Source of the DNA: Shewanella insulae
GTDB taxonomy: Bacteria > Pseudomonadota > Gammaproteobacteria > Enterobacterales > Shewanellaceae
NCBI RefSeq assembly: GCF_009831655.1
Contig: NZ_WRPA01000008.1
Coordinates: 1-64,000 of the forward strand
DNA length: 64,000 nt
Direction of reading: 5' to 3'
Shown one piece after another: positions 26,137 to 34,344 of this stretch. The notes beneath the pieces are model-generated. The model searched no databases. It was not told the DNA's origin and saw only the letters and a program-made list of their open reading frames with translations. Within the stretch, counting starts at the first letter, position 1. The number at the start of each line of letters is the position of its first letter. The position numbers were made by a program, and so were the translations under genes.

Positions 26137-28107
26137 ATGGCGAAGCAGATTAGTTTTGGTACCCCAGTCAACGACGCCGAGCGCTGGGCATTTGCCATGC
26201 TGGCCGACGAGTTGCCTGACAACTACATCTTGCTGACCAATGTGGAGATCCCCACCAAGTCGGGACAGGCGATGGAGGTCGATGCACTGGTGATCGGTGA
26301 GTGGGGCGTCTATGTGGTCGATGTGAAGGGCTATATCGGCCGCCTGGACGCCGGTCTGCATGCCTGGTCGCTCGATGGCCGTCAGGTAGATAACAGCCTG
26401 GCCAAGGCCAACTATGTGGCCCGTGTGCTGGCGGGCAACGTCAAACACAAGATCCCCGTGGGCGTCTATGCCCCCTGGTGCCAGGGGATGGTGTTCGTCA
26501 CCGGGCGAAAAGGCGAGGAGATTGAGCTTGAGAAACAGCAGGGCTCTTTGAGCATCTATACCCCGAGTCAGATCGTTGCCGCGCTGACTAAGGAGTGGGG
26601 TCTGACGGCGCCGCATAAGCATCAGGTGACCGACAAGCAGAAACAGATGGTGCTTGAGACCATAGGCCAGGTAGCTCTGGTTGAGCAGCGCAACAATAAG
26701 ATCCAGGATTTCGTTAAGCTCAAGTGTCTCTTCATCCAGAGCGGCCTCGAGGTGTGGCAGGCGGAGTACAGCCCCGGCGGTTGGACGGCGCCCTGGCTGC
26801 TCAAGGTATTAGTGCCGACTCAGTTTGAGAACAGCGATGAGTCACTGCAATATGAGCTGCGTCTGCGCGACGAGTTTAAGCGCTTGCAGACTCTGGCGGG
26901 CTGTAGCGGCGTGCCGCAATGCGCGCCGCTTATTCAAGATGGTGAGCAGTTGGTGTTGCCGATCAGAATGCCACGGGGCGTACCGCTGGATGTGCTCGAA
27001 CACGAGCAGTTAACCACCTATCAGCTACTGGAGATCCTGCGCCGCGCCGTCTCTGGCCTGCAGCAGATCCATCGCCGAGGAGTCACGGTTGGCGGCTGGC
27101 AGAGTAACTGTCTGTTCGTCTCGGATCTCGGCGATGTCGAGTTTATCGATATCAAGGACAACCTCAATGCCAGCCAAGATATCGCCGCCTTCGCCGCCAG
27201 TTTTCTTTCATTGGCGGAGCAGACTCGTCAACCGAGGATCTATCAATGGTTTCGCCAGGCCGCCAGTGGAGGTACCACAGATCTGGACATGATCCGCTGT
27301 GATATCGCGGCATTGATCGACAACGGCGTCTGCGACACCCTGCCGGAGAGGATCGAGATCGCCAGCGGCGCCATTATCGATCATCACTATCAGCTGGAGC
27401 AGTTCATCGCCGCCACAGAGCACAGCCAGTTCTGGCGCGCGCGCCATCTTCAGGGCAATTATCCCTGCGGCGTCTCCATCTATGCCAAGGTGGAGACCGA
27501 CTGGCTGATGCTCAGCAGCCTCTATCGCAGCCTGTCGAAACTCTATCACCCCCATGTGGAGCAGGTGCTGAATTTCGGTCAACTGCCCCAGAGCGATGAA
27601 CTGTTTATCAGCCGCGCCTGGGAGCGCGGCGTGTCGCTGGATGAGCTAAGGGATATTCAACTTGGGCAACCGGCAACCTGGTTTACTCAGTTATTGTCGG
27701 CGCTGCAGTATCTGCATCAGATGGATATCTATCACGGGGCCATCTGTCCGAAAAACATCATCTGCAGCGACGATAAGGCCGTACTGGTGAACTTCGGCAT
27801 AGGGCTGGATATCGCCACCAGTCATTACGCTCGCCGTTACGCCGACCCTCAGCTCTGGGCCGCCGAAGGGGAGGCGGAGAAGGACCTCTACGGTCTGGTG
27901 GCAAGCTTTATCGCCACCCTGACGCCGGTCAAACTCCAGGGGGATGGCGGTCAGGCCGGGATCATCAAGGCGCTGCACGCCTTCGACCGGGAGTGGTTTG
28001 GTGAGAAGACCTTCGATACCTGCCTCAAGGTGCTCAACTTCGAGTTCGATGTGGGTCAGGGCGTTAACTATCTCGAGGCCTTCGACGCGAGCGATCTGCT
28101 CGAGTAA
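26137..28107 (+). CDS. NERD-domain protein fused to two kinase-like (pseudokinase) domains
   Basis: The 656-residue protein starts with a NERD nuclease-like domain (about 10-150): E47, D49 and the D62-x-K64 pair in EVDALVIGEWGVYVVDVKGY match the restriction-endonuclease-like core. Two kinase-like lobes follow. In the first (about 200-400), K223 could be the ATP-binding Lys, but the HRD loop reads IHRRGVTVGGWQSN. In the second (about 415-640), K451 is in place, but the loop is YHGAICPKN (HRD changed to HGA) and DFG is NFG. Both appear catalytically dead. NERD-kinase fusions occur in phage-defence genes such as pglW. Here the gene stands alone after a terminator and ends beside a LysR gene; no defence partner is visible. 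GC-rich codons match its neighbours. Confidence 0.82.
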   Translation: MAKQISFGTPVNDAERWAFAMLADELPDNYILLTNVEIPTKSGQAMEVDALVIGEWGVYVVDVKGYIGRLDAGLHAWSLDGRQVDNSLAKANYVARVLAGNVKHKIPVGVYAPWCQGMVFVTGRKGEEIELEKQQGSLSIYTPSQIVAALTKEWGLTAPHKHQVTDKQKQMVLETIGQVALVEQRNNKIQDFVKLKCLFIQSGLEVWQAEYSPGGWTAPWLLKVLVPTQFENSDESLQYELRLRDEFKRLQTLAGCSGVPQCAPLIQDGEQLVLPIRMPRGVPLDVLEHEQLTTYQLLEILRRAVSGLQQIHRRGVTVGGWQSNCLFVSDLGDVEFIDIKDNLNASQDIAAFAASFLSLAEQTRQPRIYQWFRQAASGGTTDLDMIRCDIAALIDNGVCDTLPERIEIASGAIIDHHYQLEQFIAATEHSQFWRARHLQGNYPCGVSIYAKVETDWLMLSSLYRSLSKLYHPHVEQVLNFGQLPQSDELFISRAWERGVSLDELRDIQLGQPATWFTQLLSALQYLHQMDIYHGAICPKNIICSDDKAVLVNFGIGLDIATSHYARRYADPQLWAAEGEAEKDLYGLVASFIATLTPVKLQGDGGQAGIIKALHAFDREWFGEKTFDTCLKVLNFEFDVGQGVNYLEAFDASDLLE

Positions 28108-28110
28108 GTT

Positions 28111-29034
28111 CTAGCTTAGATCGTCGCTTTGGTGGCGGTATGGAGCAAAGATCTCCAGCAGCCAGTCGATAAAGGCCTGGACCTTGAGTGGTCGCTCACT
28201 TTGCTTTGACGGCGGTAGATTAGGCGTCAACACATAGTAGGCGTAGGGGCTAGTAAATTGGGTCGCTAAGGGGATCACCAGGCTGCCCTCTGCCAGCTCC
28301 TTTTCGATGAAGAAGCGGGGGATCAACGCCAGTCCCATGCCACTGACCGCCGCCTGACTTAGCATGTAAAAGTGCTCCATCCCCAACATCTTGTCTGTGG
28401 TCAGCTTAAGTCCCACCTTCTCGGCCCACAGTGGCCAGAGCTCGGGGCGGGTGGTGTGCTTCAGTAGCGTCTGGCGGTTGATAGCTTGAAGGCTGTCTAT
28501 CTGCTCGGCAAGCTGCGGCGCGCAGACCAGGCAGAGATCTTCATCCATTAGCTTAAGCACATGGCAATGGGTCGGGCGCACCGTGGCGCTACGAATGGCC
28601 ACATCATACTTATCCCGTTTGAAATCCACCTGAAAGTCGCCGATGGAGAGATCCACATAGAGGTGGGGATGGCGGGCCTTAAATTCCTCTAGTCTCGGGA
28701 TCAACCAGTTGATGGTGAGGCTGGGCAGGACGTTGATCGACAGTGCCTGCGCGATAGCCGGTTGTGACCTTAGCTCCTCTGTGGCCTGGCTGATGCTTTG
28801 CAGTGCACTGCTGATATGGCGCAGGTAACGCTCGCCCTCAGGCGTGAGACTGAGCTGTCTATGCTGGCGGGTGAACAGGCTGACATCTAAGTAAGACTCT
28901 AGTGTTTTTATCTGCTTACTGATGGCGCCATGGGTGACAAAGAGTTCGTTCCCGGCGCGGGTAAAGCTTAGATGCCTTGCCGCCGATTCGAAGGCGCGTA
29001 GCGCATTGAGGGGTGGGAGTGTCAGTTGATTCAT
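28111..29034 (-). CDS. LysR-family transcriptional regulator (GcvA-like)
   Basis: The 307-residue protein has an N-terminal winged helix (LNALRAFESAARHLSFTRAGNELFVTHGAISKQIKTLE) and a C-terminal effector domain with the GcvA-type SINVLPSLTINWLIPRLEEF stretch. It is divergent from the TSUP permease gene at 29145, and the 110-base gap holds a GTGA-N7-TCAC motif, so it very probably regulates that permease. The effector is unknown. Confidence 0.93.
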   Translation of the reverse strand: MNQLTLPPLNALRAFESAARHLSFTRAGNELFVTHGAISKQIKTLESYLDVSLFTRQHRQLSLTPEGERYLRHISSALQSISQATEELRSQPAIAQALSINVLPSLTINWLIPRLEEFKARHPHLYVDLSIGDFQVDFKRDKYDVAIRSATVRPTHCHVLKLMDEDLCLVCAPQLAEQIDSLQAINRQTLLKHTTRPELWPLWAEKVGLKLTTDKMLGMEHFYMLSQAAVSGMGLALIPRFFIEKELAEGSLVIPLATQFTSPYAYYVLTPNLPPSKQSERPLKVQAFIDWLLEIFAPYRHQSDDLS

Positions 29035-29043
29035 GATTTATCT

Positions 29044-29058
29044 GTGAGTTTATTTCAC
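29044..29058. promoter_or_regulatory. Possible LysR-type operator (T-N11-A)
   Basis: GTGA-GTTTATT-TCAC is a perfect 4-bp inverted repeat containing the T-N11-A spacing of LysR sites, in the gap between the divergent lysR-type and permease genes. Confidence 0.5.
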
Positions 29059-29144
29059 GCTAAGGCGAGGATAACTCCTTTGCCAAATGGATGCAAAGCG
29101 CGTTTAATAGCCGCCAATTGTGAATGAACCTTTAAAGAGTCGCT

Positions 29145-29909
29145 ATGTCCCTCGAACTAAGTTACGAACTGATGGCACTGCTGTTTGCCGTGGCCGCCCT
29201 GGCCGGTTTTATCGATGCCATCGCCGGAGGCGGCGGCCTGATCACCATTCCCGCACTCATGTGGGCCGGCCTGCCACCCACGGCGGCGCTGGCGACCAAC
29301 AAACTACAGGCCTGTGGTGGCAGTTTCTTCGCCAGTTTCTATTTCGTACGTAAGGGGATGGTAGATCTCAACAAGATGAAGTTGGCCATCTGCTGCGCCT
29401 TTCTGGGCGCGGCGCTAGGAACGGTTGCGGTGCAGTTGATCGATACCAGCGTGTTAAAGCTGCTGCTGCCTTTCTTAATTCTGGCGATAGGTTGCTATTT
29501 CTTGTTTTCAAAGTCCATCAGCGAAGAGGATAAGCATCAGGTGATGTCGCCAACCCTCTTCGGTCTTACGGCCGCCTTAGGCGTGGGATTCTACGATGGC
29601 TTCTTCGGTCCGGGCACCGGCAGTTTCTTCGCGCTGGCTTTCGTGTCGCTTGCTGGATACGGGCTGGCGAAGGCGACGGCTCATGCTAAGGTGCTCAATT
29701 TCTCCACTAACATCGCCTCGCTGATCTTCTTCGCCCTAGGCGGCAAGGTACTCTGGCTGCTGGGCGGCATCATGCTGCTCGGTCAGGCCATAGGCGCTAC
29801 CTTAGGTTCTCGTATGGTGGTGACCAAGGGCAGTAAGATCATCCGCCCCTTGGTGGTGACCATGTCGATCGCCATGAGCGGCAAGTTACTGCTGGAGCAT
29901 TATCTCTAG
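29145..29909 (+). CDS. TSUP-family (TauE/SafE) membrane permease
   Basis: The 254-residue inner-membrane protein has about eight spans and both family repeats: AGGGGLITIPALMWAGLPPTAALATNKLQ near residues 27-55 and FYDGFFGPGTGSFFALAF near 149-166, the second better preserved than in the other copy at 5071. It is likely an anion exporter of the sulfite/sulfonate type. It lies divergently to a LysR regulator, suggesting substrate-responsive expression. Confidence 0.92.
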   Translation: MSLELSYELMALLFAVAALAGFIDAIAGGGGLITIPALMWAGLPPTAALATNKLQACGGSFFASFYFVRKGMVDLNKMKLAICCAFLGAALGTVAVQLIDTSVLKLLLPFLILAIGCYFLFSKSISEEDKHQVMSPTLFGLTAALGVGFYDGFFGPGTGSFFALAFVSLAGYGLAKATAHAKVLNFSTNIASLIFFALGGKVLWLLGGIMLLGQAIGATLGSRMVVTKGSKIIRPLVVTMSIAMSGKLLLEHYL

Positions 29910-30070
29910 GGAAGGGGACTCAGCATGAGCGTTAGGTCTAGGCAATTGGGTTAGGCGAAAGCGTTTCGAAACTGATTGCTGTGTATTTCACCGGGCTTTT
30001 GTGTAGAATGGCTGCAAGGTTAGTTTAATCTCATTACATTTCAGTAACATGCAAAGCCAGGGAAGTTAGG

Positions 30071-32413
30071 ATGGCCTTTAGCCAGAACAGGATTGTTTGT
30101 ACGGCATTGACGCTCTGTTTGAGTCTGTTCGCGTCGCAGAGCCATAGCTGGGAGGCGAACAGTTGGAAGGCGAATAGCTCGGAAATAGCTAGCCGGGAAA
30201 TAGTTAGCCGGGAAACAGCTAGTCGGGAAACGGACACCCGCCCCCAAGAATATCAAGTCACTATGAGTACCCTCTACGCCCATGGTGACAGCCAGCAAGT
30301 CGGCGCACGGGCCCGGGCGCTCATCAAGTATCAAGTAGATTCTGCATCGAGTAACGCTGAGACAGCCAGTCTGTCGGTCACCCCGACTATGCTGCAGTAT
30401 CAAGACCCTGCCTATCGACTCAATATCAATAGCTTCGATGATGCTGGCCGCGGCGCGGCGCTGGCCAAGATAGTGCGCCAGGGCGTGCAATTAATCGGTG
30501 ATGGCAAGGAAGTCGCTACCAGCCAAAGTCTGGCGCGTTTCAAGGCCCAGGATGAGTGGGAAGCTTATCTGGCTAAGCAGGGAAAAGAGGCAAGGAGGGC
30601 GCTGGCACCGCTGAAATCCCTGTTCACGCTCAATCCGCTCATCCCCTTGGCTCAACGAGCAGATAATGCGCCTAGGGTGGGCGACATGCTAAGGCTTGGT
30701 GACTTCTTTCAAACTGGCGCCAGTGAGTTAGCCCCCTGGCGAATTACGGCCGTCGAGGGGCAAGGTGTCACGGCGAGTCTCGAGCAGAGCAGTGTGCAAC
30801 AAGAGATCGAATTTAGACGCTTCGGCCAGTTGAGGTTCGATAGCGAGACTGGTTGGCTCGACAGCCTCTTGTTGGTGGAGCGACAACAAAAAGGCGACAG
30901 GAGGCAGACGCGTCGCTGGCTGCTGGCGCCGAAATCGACTCTCTATGTGAGCGACATGCTATGGCAGGATGAGGGCGACTCGATCGATGACCTTGAGCAC
31001 GACTTGTATGAGATCCCTACCTTGCCCATGACGCCGGATGATAGAGACGCTTCTATCTCTATGATGGAGCCAGACCAAGGGATCATGTCAGCCGGATGGG
31101 GGAGCGATGATATCGAGCTGCGCTATATTCATGGTCTAGTCGCGGGAGATTACGCCACTTCGGTCGAGTACCAAAATATCGAGCTTATCGACTGGCAGGG
31201 CAGAGTGATCGACTTGCCCTTGTGGCGTCACAGTGCCCGCGGAGCCAGCGCCATGGGGGGCGTGGTCAGCTCAGGGGTTAATCTGCTGCCTGTCGGTTGG
31301 GGAGAAAGCAGGGCAAATCTGGAGGAGCTCTATCAGATCCGCGCCGAGCTGAGTTTTACCCCGGTACGCACTTACACTGAGCAAGTATCCTGGCAGAAGC
31401 TGCTGAAACAGCCTTATCACTTCGGCGAGGCGAGGCTAACGCTTACCTCTCTTAGCGAACCCGGCCGTTATCGCCTGGCCGTGTCTAACGGCGGGGTCAA
31501 CAGCCTGTCGCCTGATCTTAACGGCCTAAACGGCAAGTTGGGGTTTGAAACGCCAAAAGGTCTGGGGCCTAAATGGTTGTCTCTTACAGAGCAGCTGCTG
31601 CTCGGTGAGCTATTTTTTCGTGAGCAGGCTTCCCGCGAGCAGGCCTCGCAGGTCTATATCTTGCAGTTAGCTGAGATGCCTGAATCACTCTCAATCTTCC
31701 ATGGCGAGCAGTTAAGAGATAAGACGACTACTAAAGCGATCACCTTGGTGACTCAGTCGGATTATGAGGCGAACCTCGCCAATCCACCGCTAACGCCTGC
31801 CTCAAGTGGCATAGCTGACAGCAATGCATCTGCAAAGTCCGAAGAGAAATGGCAGTTCACCGAGCCATCGACTGTCTCACGCACTGGGAACGATCTGTAC
31901 ATTCCCATGCCGACGGCCCTAGCCCAGGTGTGTCGGCCCCGGATAGATAAGGGGTTTAACGAGGGGGGGAAGCCGGTTCAGTGGCGCCTCATCGATAACG
32001 GTCAGGGGCAGAGCGCCTTCGTGCTGGCTAGCCTGGACGGCCGTCGGCGCTATTTCTACGACAAGAGTATCCAAGGCAGCATTCATTGTCAGGGCCGTCC
32101 CCAATGGCAGAAGGTTGGGAAGGGCGATAAACGCCGCCCCTGGCTGGTGGATCTGACTCCTTGGCTAAAGACCTTAGACAAGCGCAAGGCCCAGGTAAAC
32201 CGCCTGTATCGAGAGCTTTCAATCACAGACGCCTTTGGCCATCGCCTGTCGCCGCGTTTGCCTAAGGACGCCGAGGGGCAGGGCCTAGAGAAGGCCTTGG
32301 TCGAGGGACGTTACCTTAGCGTCGATGGCGCGGCCAGTAGCGCCGCATATTTAGCCATCGGTGATGAGCCGCTGACTACCCCCTATCAATTCACGTTTAA
32401 GCCATTGCCCTAG
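30071..32413 (+). CDS. Large exported protein of unknown family, first gene of the MORN-repeat cluster
   Basis: The 780-residue protein has a signal peptide (MAFSQNRIVCTALTLCLSLFA, cleavage near SQSHS-WEA). After that comes a short low-complexity stretch encoded by a 15-bp repeat (SREIV, SRETA, SRETD), and then a long mixed alpha/beta protein. I do not recognise any family and see no catalytic motif. Acidic patches (near residues 290-340) and a C-terminal beta-rich part with two Cys (VCRPRID, SIHCQGR) can be seen. A second small repeat (REQAS twice) occurs near residue 520. GGAAG precedes the ATG. The next gene starts 10 bases downstream, so it belongs with the MORN_2 genes. It is likely a periplasmic or surface partner; function unknown. 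Confidence 0.75.
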   Translation: MAFSQNRIVCTALTLCLSLFASQSHSWEANSWKANSSEIASREIVSRETASRETDTRPQEYQVTMSTLYAHGDSQQVGARARALIKYQVDSASSNAETASLSVTPTMLQYQDPAYRLNINSFDDAGRGAALAKIVRQGVQLIGDGKEVATSQSLARFKAQDEWEAYLAKQGKEARRALAPLKSLFTLNPLIPLAQRADNAPRVGDMLRLGDFFQTGASELAPWRITAVEGQGVTASLEQSSVQQEIEFRRFGQLRFDSETGWLDSLLLVERQQKGDRRQTRRWLLAPKSTLYVSDMLWQDEGDSIDDLEHDLYEIPTLPMTPDDRDASISMMEPDQGIMSAGWGSDDIELRYIHGLVAGDYATSVEYQNIELIDWQGRVIDLPLWRHSARGASAMGGVVSSGVNLLPVGWGESRANLEELYQIRAELSFTPVRTYTEQVSWQKLLKQPYHFGEARLTLTSLSEPGRYRLAVSNGGVNSLSPDLNGLNGKLGFETPKGLGPKWLSLTEQLLLGELFFREQASREQASQVYILQLAEMPESLSIFHGEQLRDKTTTKAITLVTQSDYEANLANPPLTPASSGIADSNASAKSEEKWQFTEPSTVSRTGNDLYIPMPTALAQVCRPRIDKGFNEGGKPVQWRLIDNGQGQSAFVLASLDGRRRYFYDKSIQGSIHCQGRPQWQKVGKGDKRRPWLVDLTPWLKTLDKRKAQVNRLYRELSITDAFGHRLSPRLPKDAEGQGLEKALVEGRYLSVDGAASSAAYLAIGDEPLTTPYQFTFKPLP
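30181..30240 (+). repeat. 15-bp tandem repeat inside a coding region, about 4 copies
   Basis: Unit GGAAATAGCTAGCCG: the first three copies differ by one to three bases and the fourth is degenerate. It encodes a five-residue SRE-type repeat just after the predicted signal-peptide cleavage site. Confidence 0.8.
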
Positions 32414-32422
32414 GAGATAAGG

Positions 32423-34246
32423 TTGCAGCGTATCTTACTGTTTCTGCTGTTCTTGTGTGCAAGCTTAGCTGTGTGCCAAGGGGTGAGTTTCGCGGCGAAC
32501 TCGCGTGCCGCCGAGGCAGTTATCTGGCTCGATAAGGACTGGCAACCGACCGAGAGGAAGAGCGAGGCCGAGTTTTACCTCAAGGGGCCGCTCGAGCCTT
32601 TGACCGGCTCTTTTCAGGGGCCTTTTCGTTTCGAGCCCTATTATCTCGGCTCCAAGCTCAAGCAATTTAGTGGCGCCCTAAGCAGTGACCGCCTGGGTGA
32701 TGAGGGGACTCATCCCGTGGGGTCTTATCGCTTCTTTGCAAGCGACGGCAGCTTGGTTGAGCAGGGCGAGTTTAATGAGCTGGGCCAGCGCCAAGGCCTG
32801 GTCAAGATTTACGATGATGGAAAGCTTAGCTGCGACTGCCGATTCGATAAGGGAGTGAGAGAGGGGCCGCAGAAAGAGTATTACCCCGCAGGTGAGCTTA
32901 AGCGTGAGTCTGTCTATCATCAGGGCGAACCCGTGCAGCAGGAGACTGTCTATACGCCGACCGGGGAAACGGTGCGGGTGCTTTGTCATACCGGGCAGTG
33001 CAGTGACCGCTTCTATAACCAGCAGGGGCAGCTGACCATGGAAAGCCAGAAGCGCGATGGGCGTAAGCATGGCACCGAAACCTTCTGGCAGGATGGCAAG
33101 GTGGAGGTGACCCAGGACTATCGTGATGGCAAGGAGGAAGGCGATTATTTTGCCTATTTTCCAGCGGGTCAGATCAAGCAACATCATAGATGGAAAAAGG
33201 GTATCAAGACGGGCGAGCAGCTGCGCTACTTCGAAGATGGTCGCCTGGCCAAACGCGAAATCCTCGATGAGCGTGGCCGCACCCTGAGCTTGGTCGAGTA
33301 TCGCGACAACGGCGAACGCTATCTGGAGGCGGAGTATCGCTACCTCGCCGACGGTGACCGCCAAGAGGTGAGACGCTTCTATCAAAAAGATGTCTTGGTC
33401 AAACAGATAGAAAGGCACAAGCTGAGGCAGTGGCGTCTGGTGACTCAATATCATCAGGGCGAGACGATAGGCCGCGAGGAGACTCTGGCAGGCAGGCTAA
33501 CCGGATTAAAAATTGAGGCCAAGCTTGGTGGTAACCATAAGGTTAACGGTAGCAATAGGCAGGGCGGTAACAGTCGCCTTAGCCATCACAATACAACAGG
33601 CCGTCAAGAGAGGCTCGCCTGGATAGAGAAGATTCACTATCTCGATGGTGTAAAGCATGGCCCCGCCGAGAAACGTAGCGGCGATGGCAGGCTTATCTAT
33701 CAGGGAGAATATGTCCAAGGTAAGCAGGTGGGTGACTGGCAGATGCAGAGCCGCGAGATGCGCACCCAATGTCACTATAACCGCCATGGCCGACTCGATG
33801 GCGAGTATCTCTCCCTGGGGGAGGCGGGTCAGGTGTTGGAGCGCATCCATTATCGCGACGGCGAGCTCACCGGAAAGTATGAGCGTTACTATAGTGACGG
33901 CGAGGTCTATGCGCGCGGTCAGTATGTCAACGGTCAACGTGACGGCGATTGGATAGTGCCGCCGAGCGAGGATAATTATTCGCCGCGCCCAGTGGCTCGG
34001 CGCGAGTTCTGGCGAGGTCGATTTCGGGCGGGCAAGCAGGTGGGGAACTGGCTGCGACTCAGCGCCGAGGGTTATCGGCTGGCGATTGCAAGCTTTGATG
34101 GGCAGGGGCGTCTGCATGGCGCTCAGTATGCGTTTTATGACGATGGTGCCCTGCGCCAGCGTAGCGAATACCGCCACGGTGAGCCTAGCACACCGGAGCA
34201 AAGCTGGCCCTATCGCACTCAGCATGAGCTGATCTTCCGGCGATAG
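32423..34246 (+). CDS. Exported MORN_2 (YwqK-like) repeat protein
   Basis: The 607-residue protein has a signal peptide (QRILLFLLFLCASLAVCQGV, cleavage near SFA-ANS) and then many MORN_2-type units of about 22 residues: G-x-x-x-x-Y-[FY]-x-[DN]-G-x-[LV] followed by a charged Y-x-x-G strand, for example QKEYYPAGELKRESVYHQGE and YERYYSDGEVYARGQYVNGQ. Such repeats form long beta meanders; in YwqK they occur in putative antitoxins, but here the protein is exported. A Gly/Asn/Arg-rich break near residues 365-395 divides the repeats. The start is TTG after TAGGAGATAAGG. No enzymatic motif is visible. Confidence 0.8.
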   Translation: MQRILLFLLFLCASLAVCQGVSFAANSRAAEAVIWLDKDWQPTERKSEAEFYLKGPLEPLTGSFQGPFRFEPYYLGSKLKQFSGALSSDRLGDEGTHPVGSYRFFASDGSLVEQGEFNELGQRQGLVKIYDDGKLSCDCRFDKGVREGPQKEYYPAGELKRESVYHQGEPVQQETVYTPTGETVRVLCHTGQCSDRFYNQQGQLTMESQKRDGRKHGTETFWQDGKVEVTQDYRDGKEEGDYFAYFPAGQIKQHHRWKKGIKTGEQLRYFEDGRLAKREILDERGRTLSLVEYRDNGERYLEAEYRYLADGDRQEVRRFYQKDVLVKQIERHKLRQWRLVTQYHQGETIGREETLAGRLTGLKIEAKLGGNHKVNGSNRQGGNSRLSHHNTTGRQERLAWIEKIHYLDGVKHGPAEKRSGDGRLIYQGEYVQGKQVGDWQMQSREMRTQCHYNRHGRLDGEYLSLGEAGQVLERIHYRDGELTGKYERYYSDGEVYARGQYVNGQRDGDWIVPPSEDNYSPRPVARREFWRGRFRAGKQVGNWLRLSAEGYRLAIASFDGQGRLHGAQYAFYDDGALRQRSEYRHGEPSTPEQSWPYRTQHELIFRR

Positions 34247-34344
34247 GCGCCATAGCGTCAAGGCGGCGCTCAGCCTTTACTCAGTAGAAAATGCTTTTTG
34301 GAAACGTTTTTAGGTACATATTGTTAGGGATAAGGGAAGCTCAT

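Noticed and set aside
32678..34261. Two antisense frames of about 250 codons
   Set aside because: They lie wholly opposite the MORN_2 gene, are Leu/Ile/Ala-rich, and have no ribosome-binding sites; they are shadows of periodic codons.
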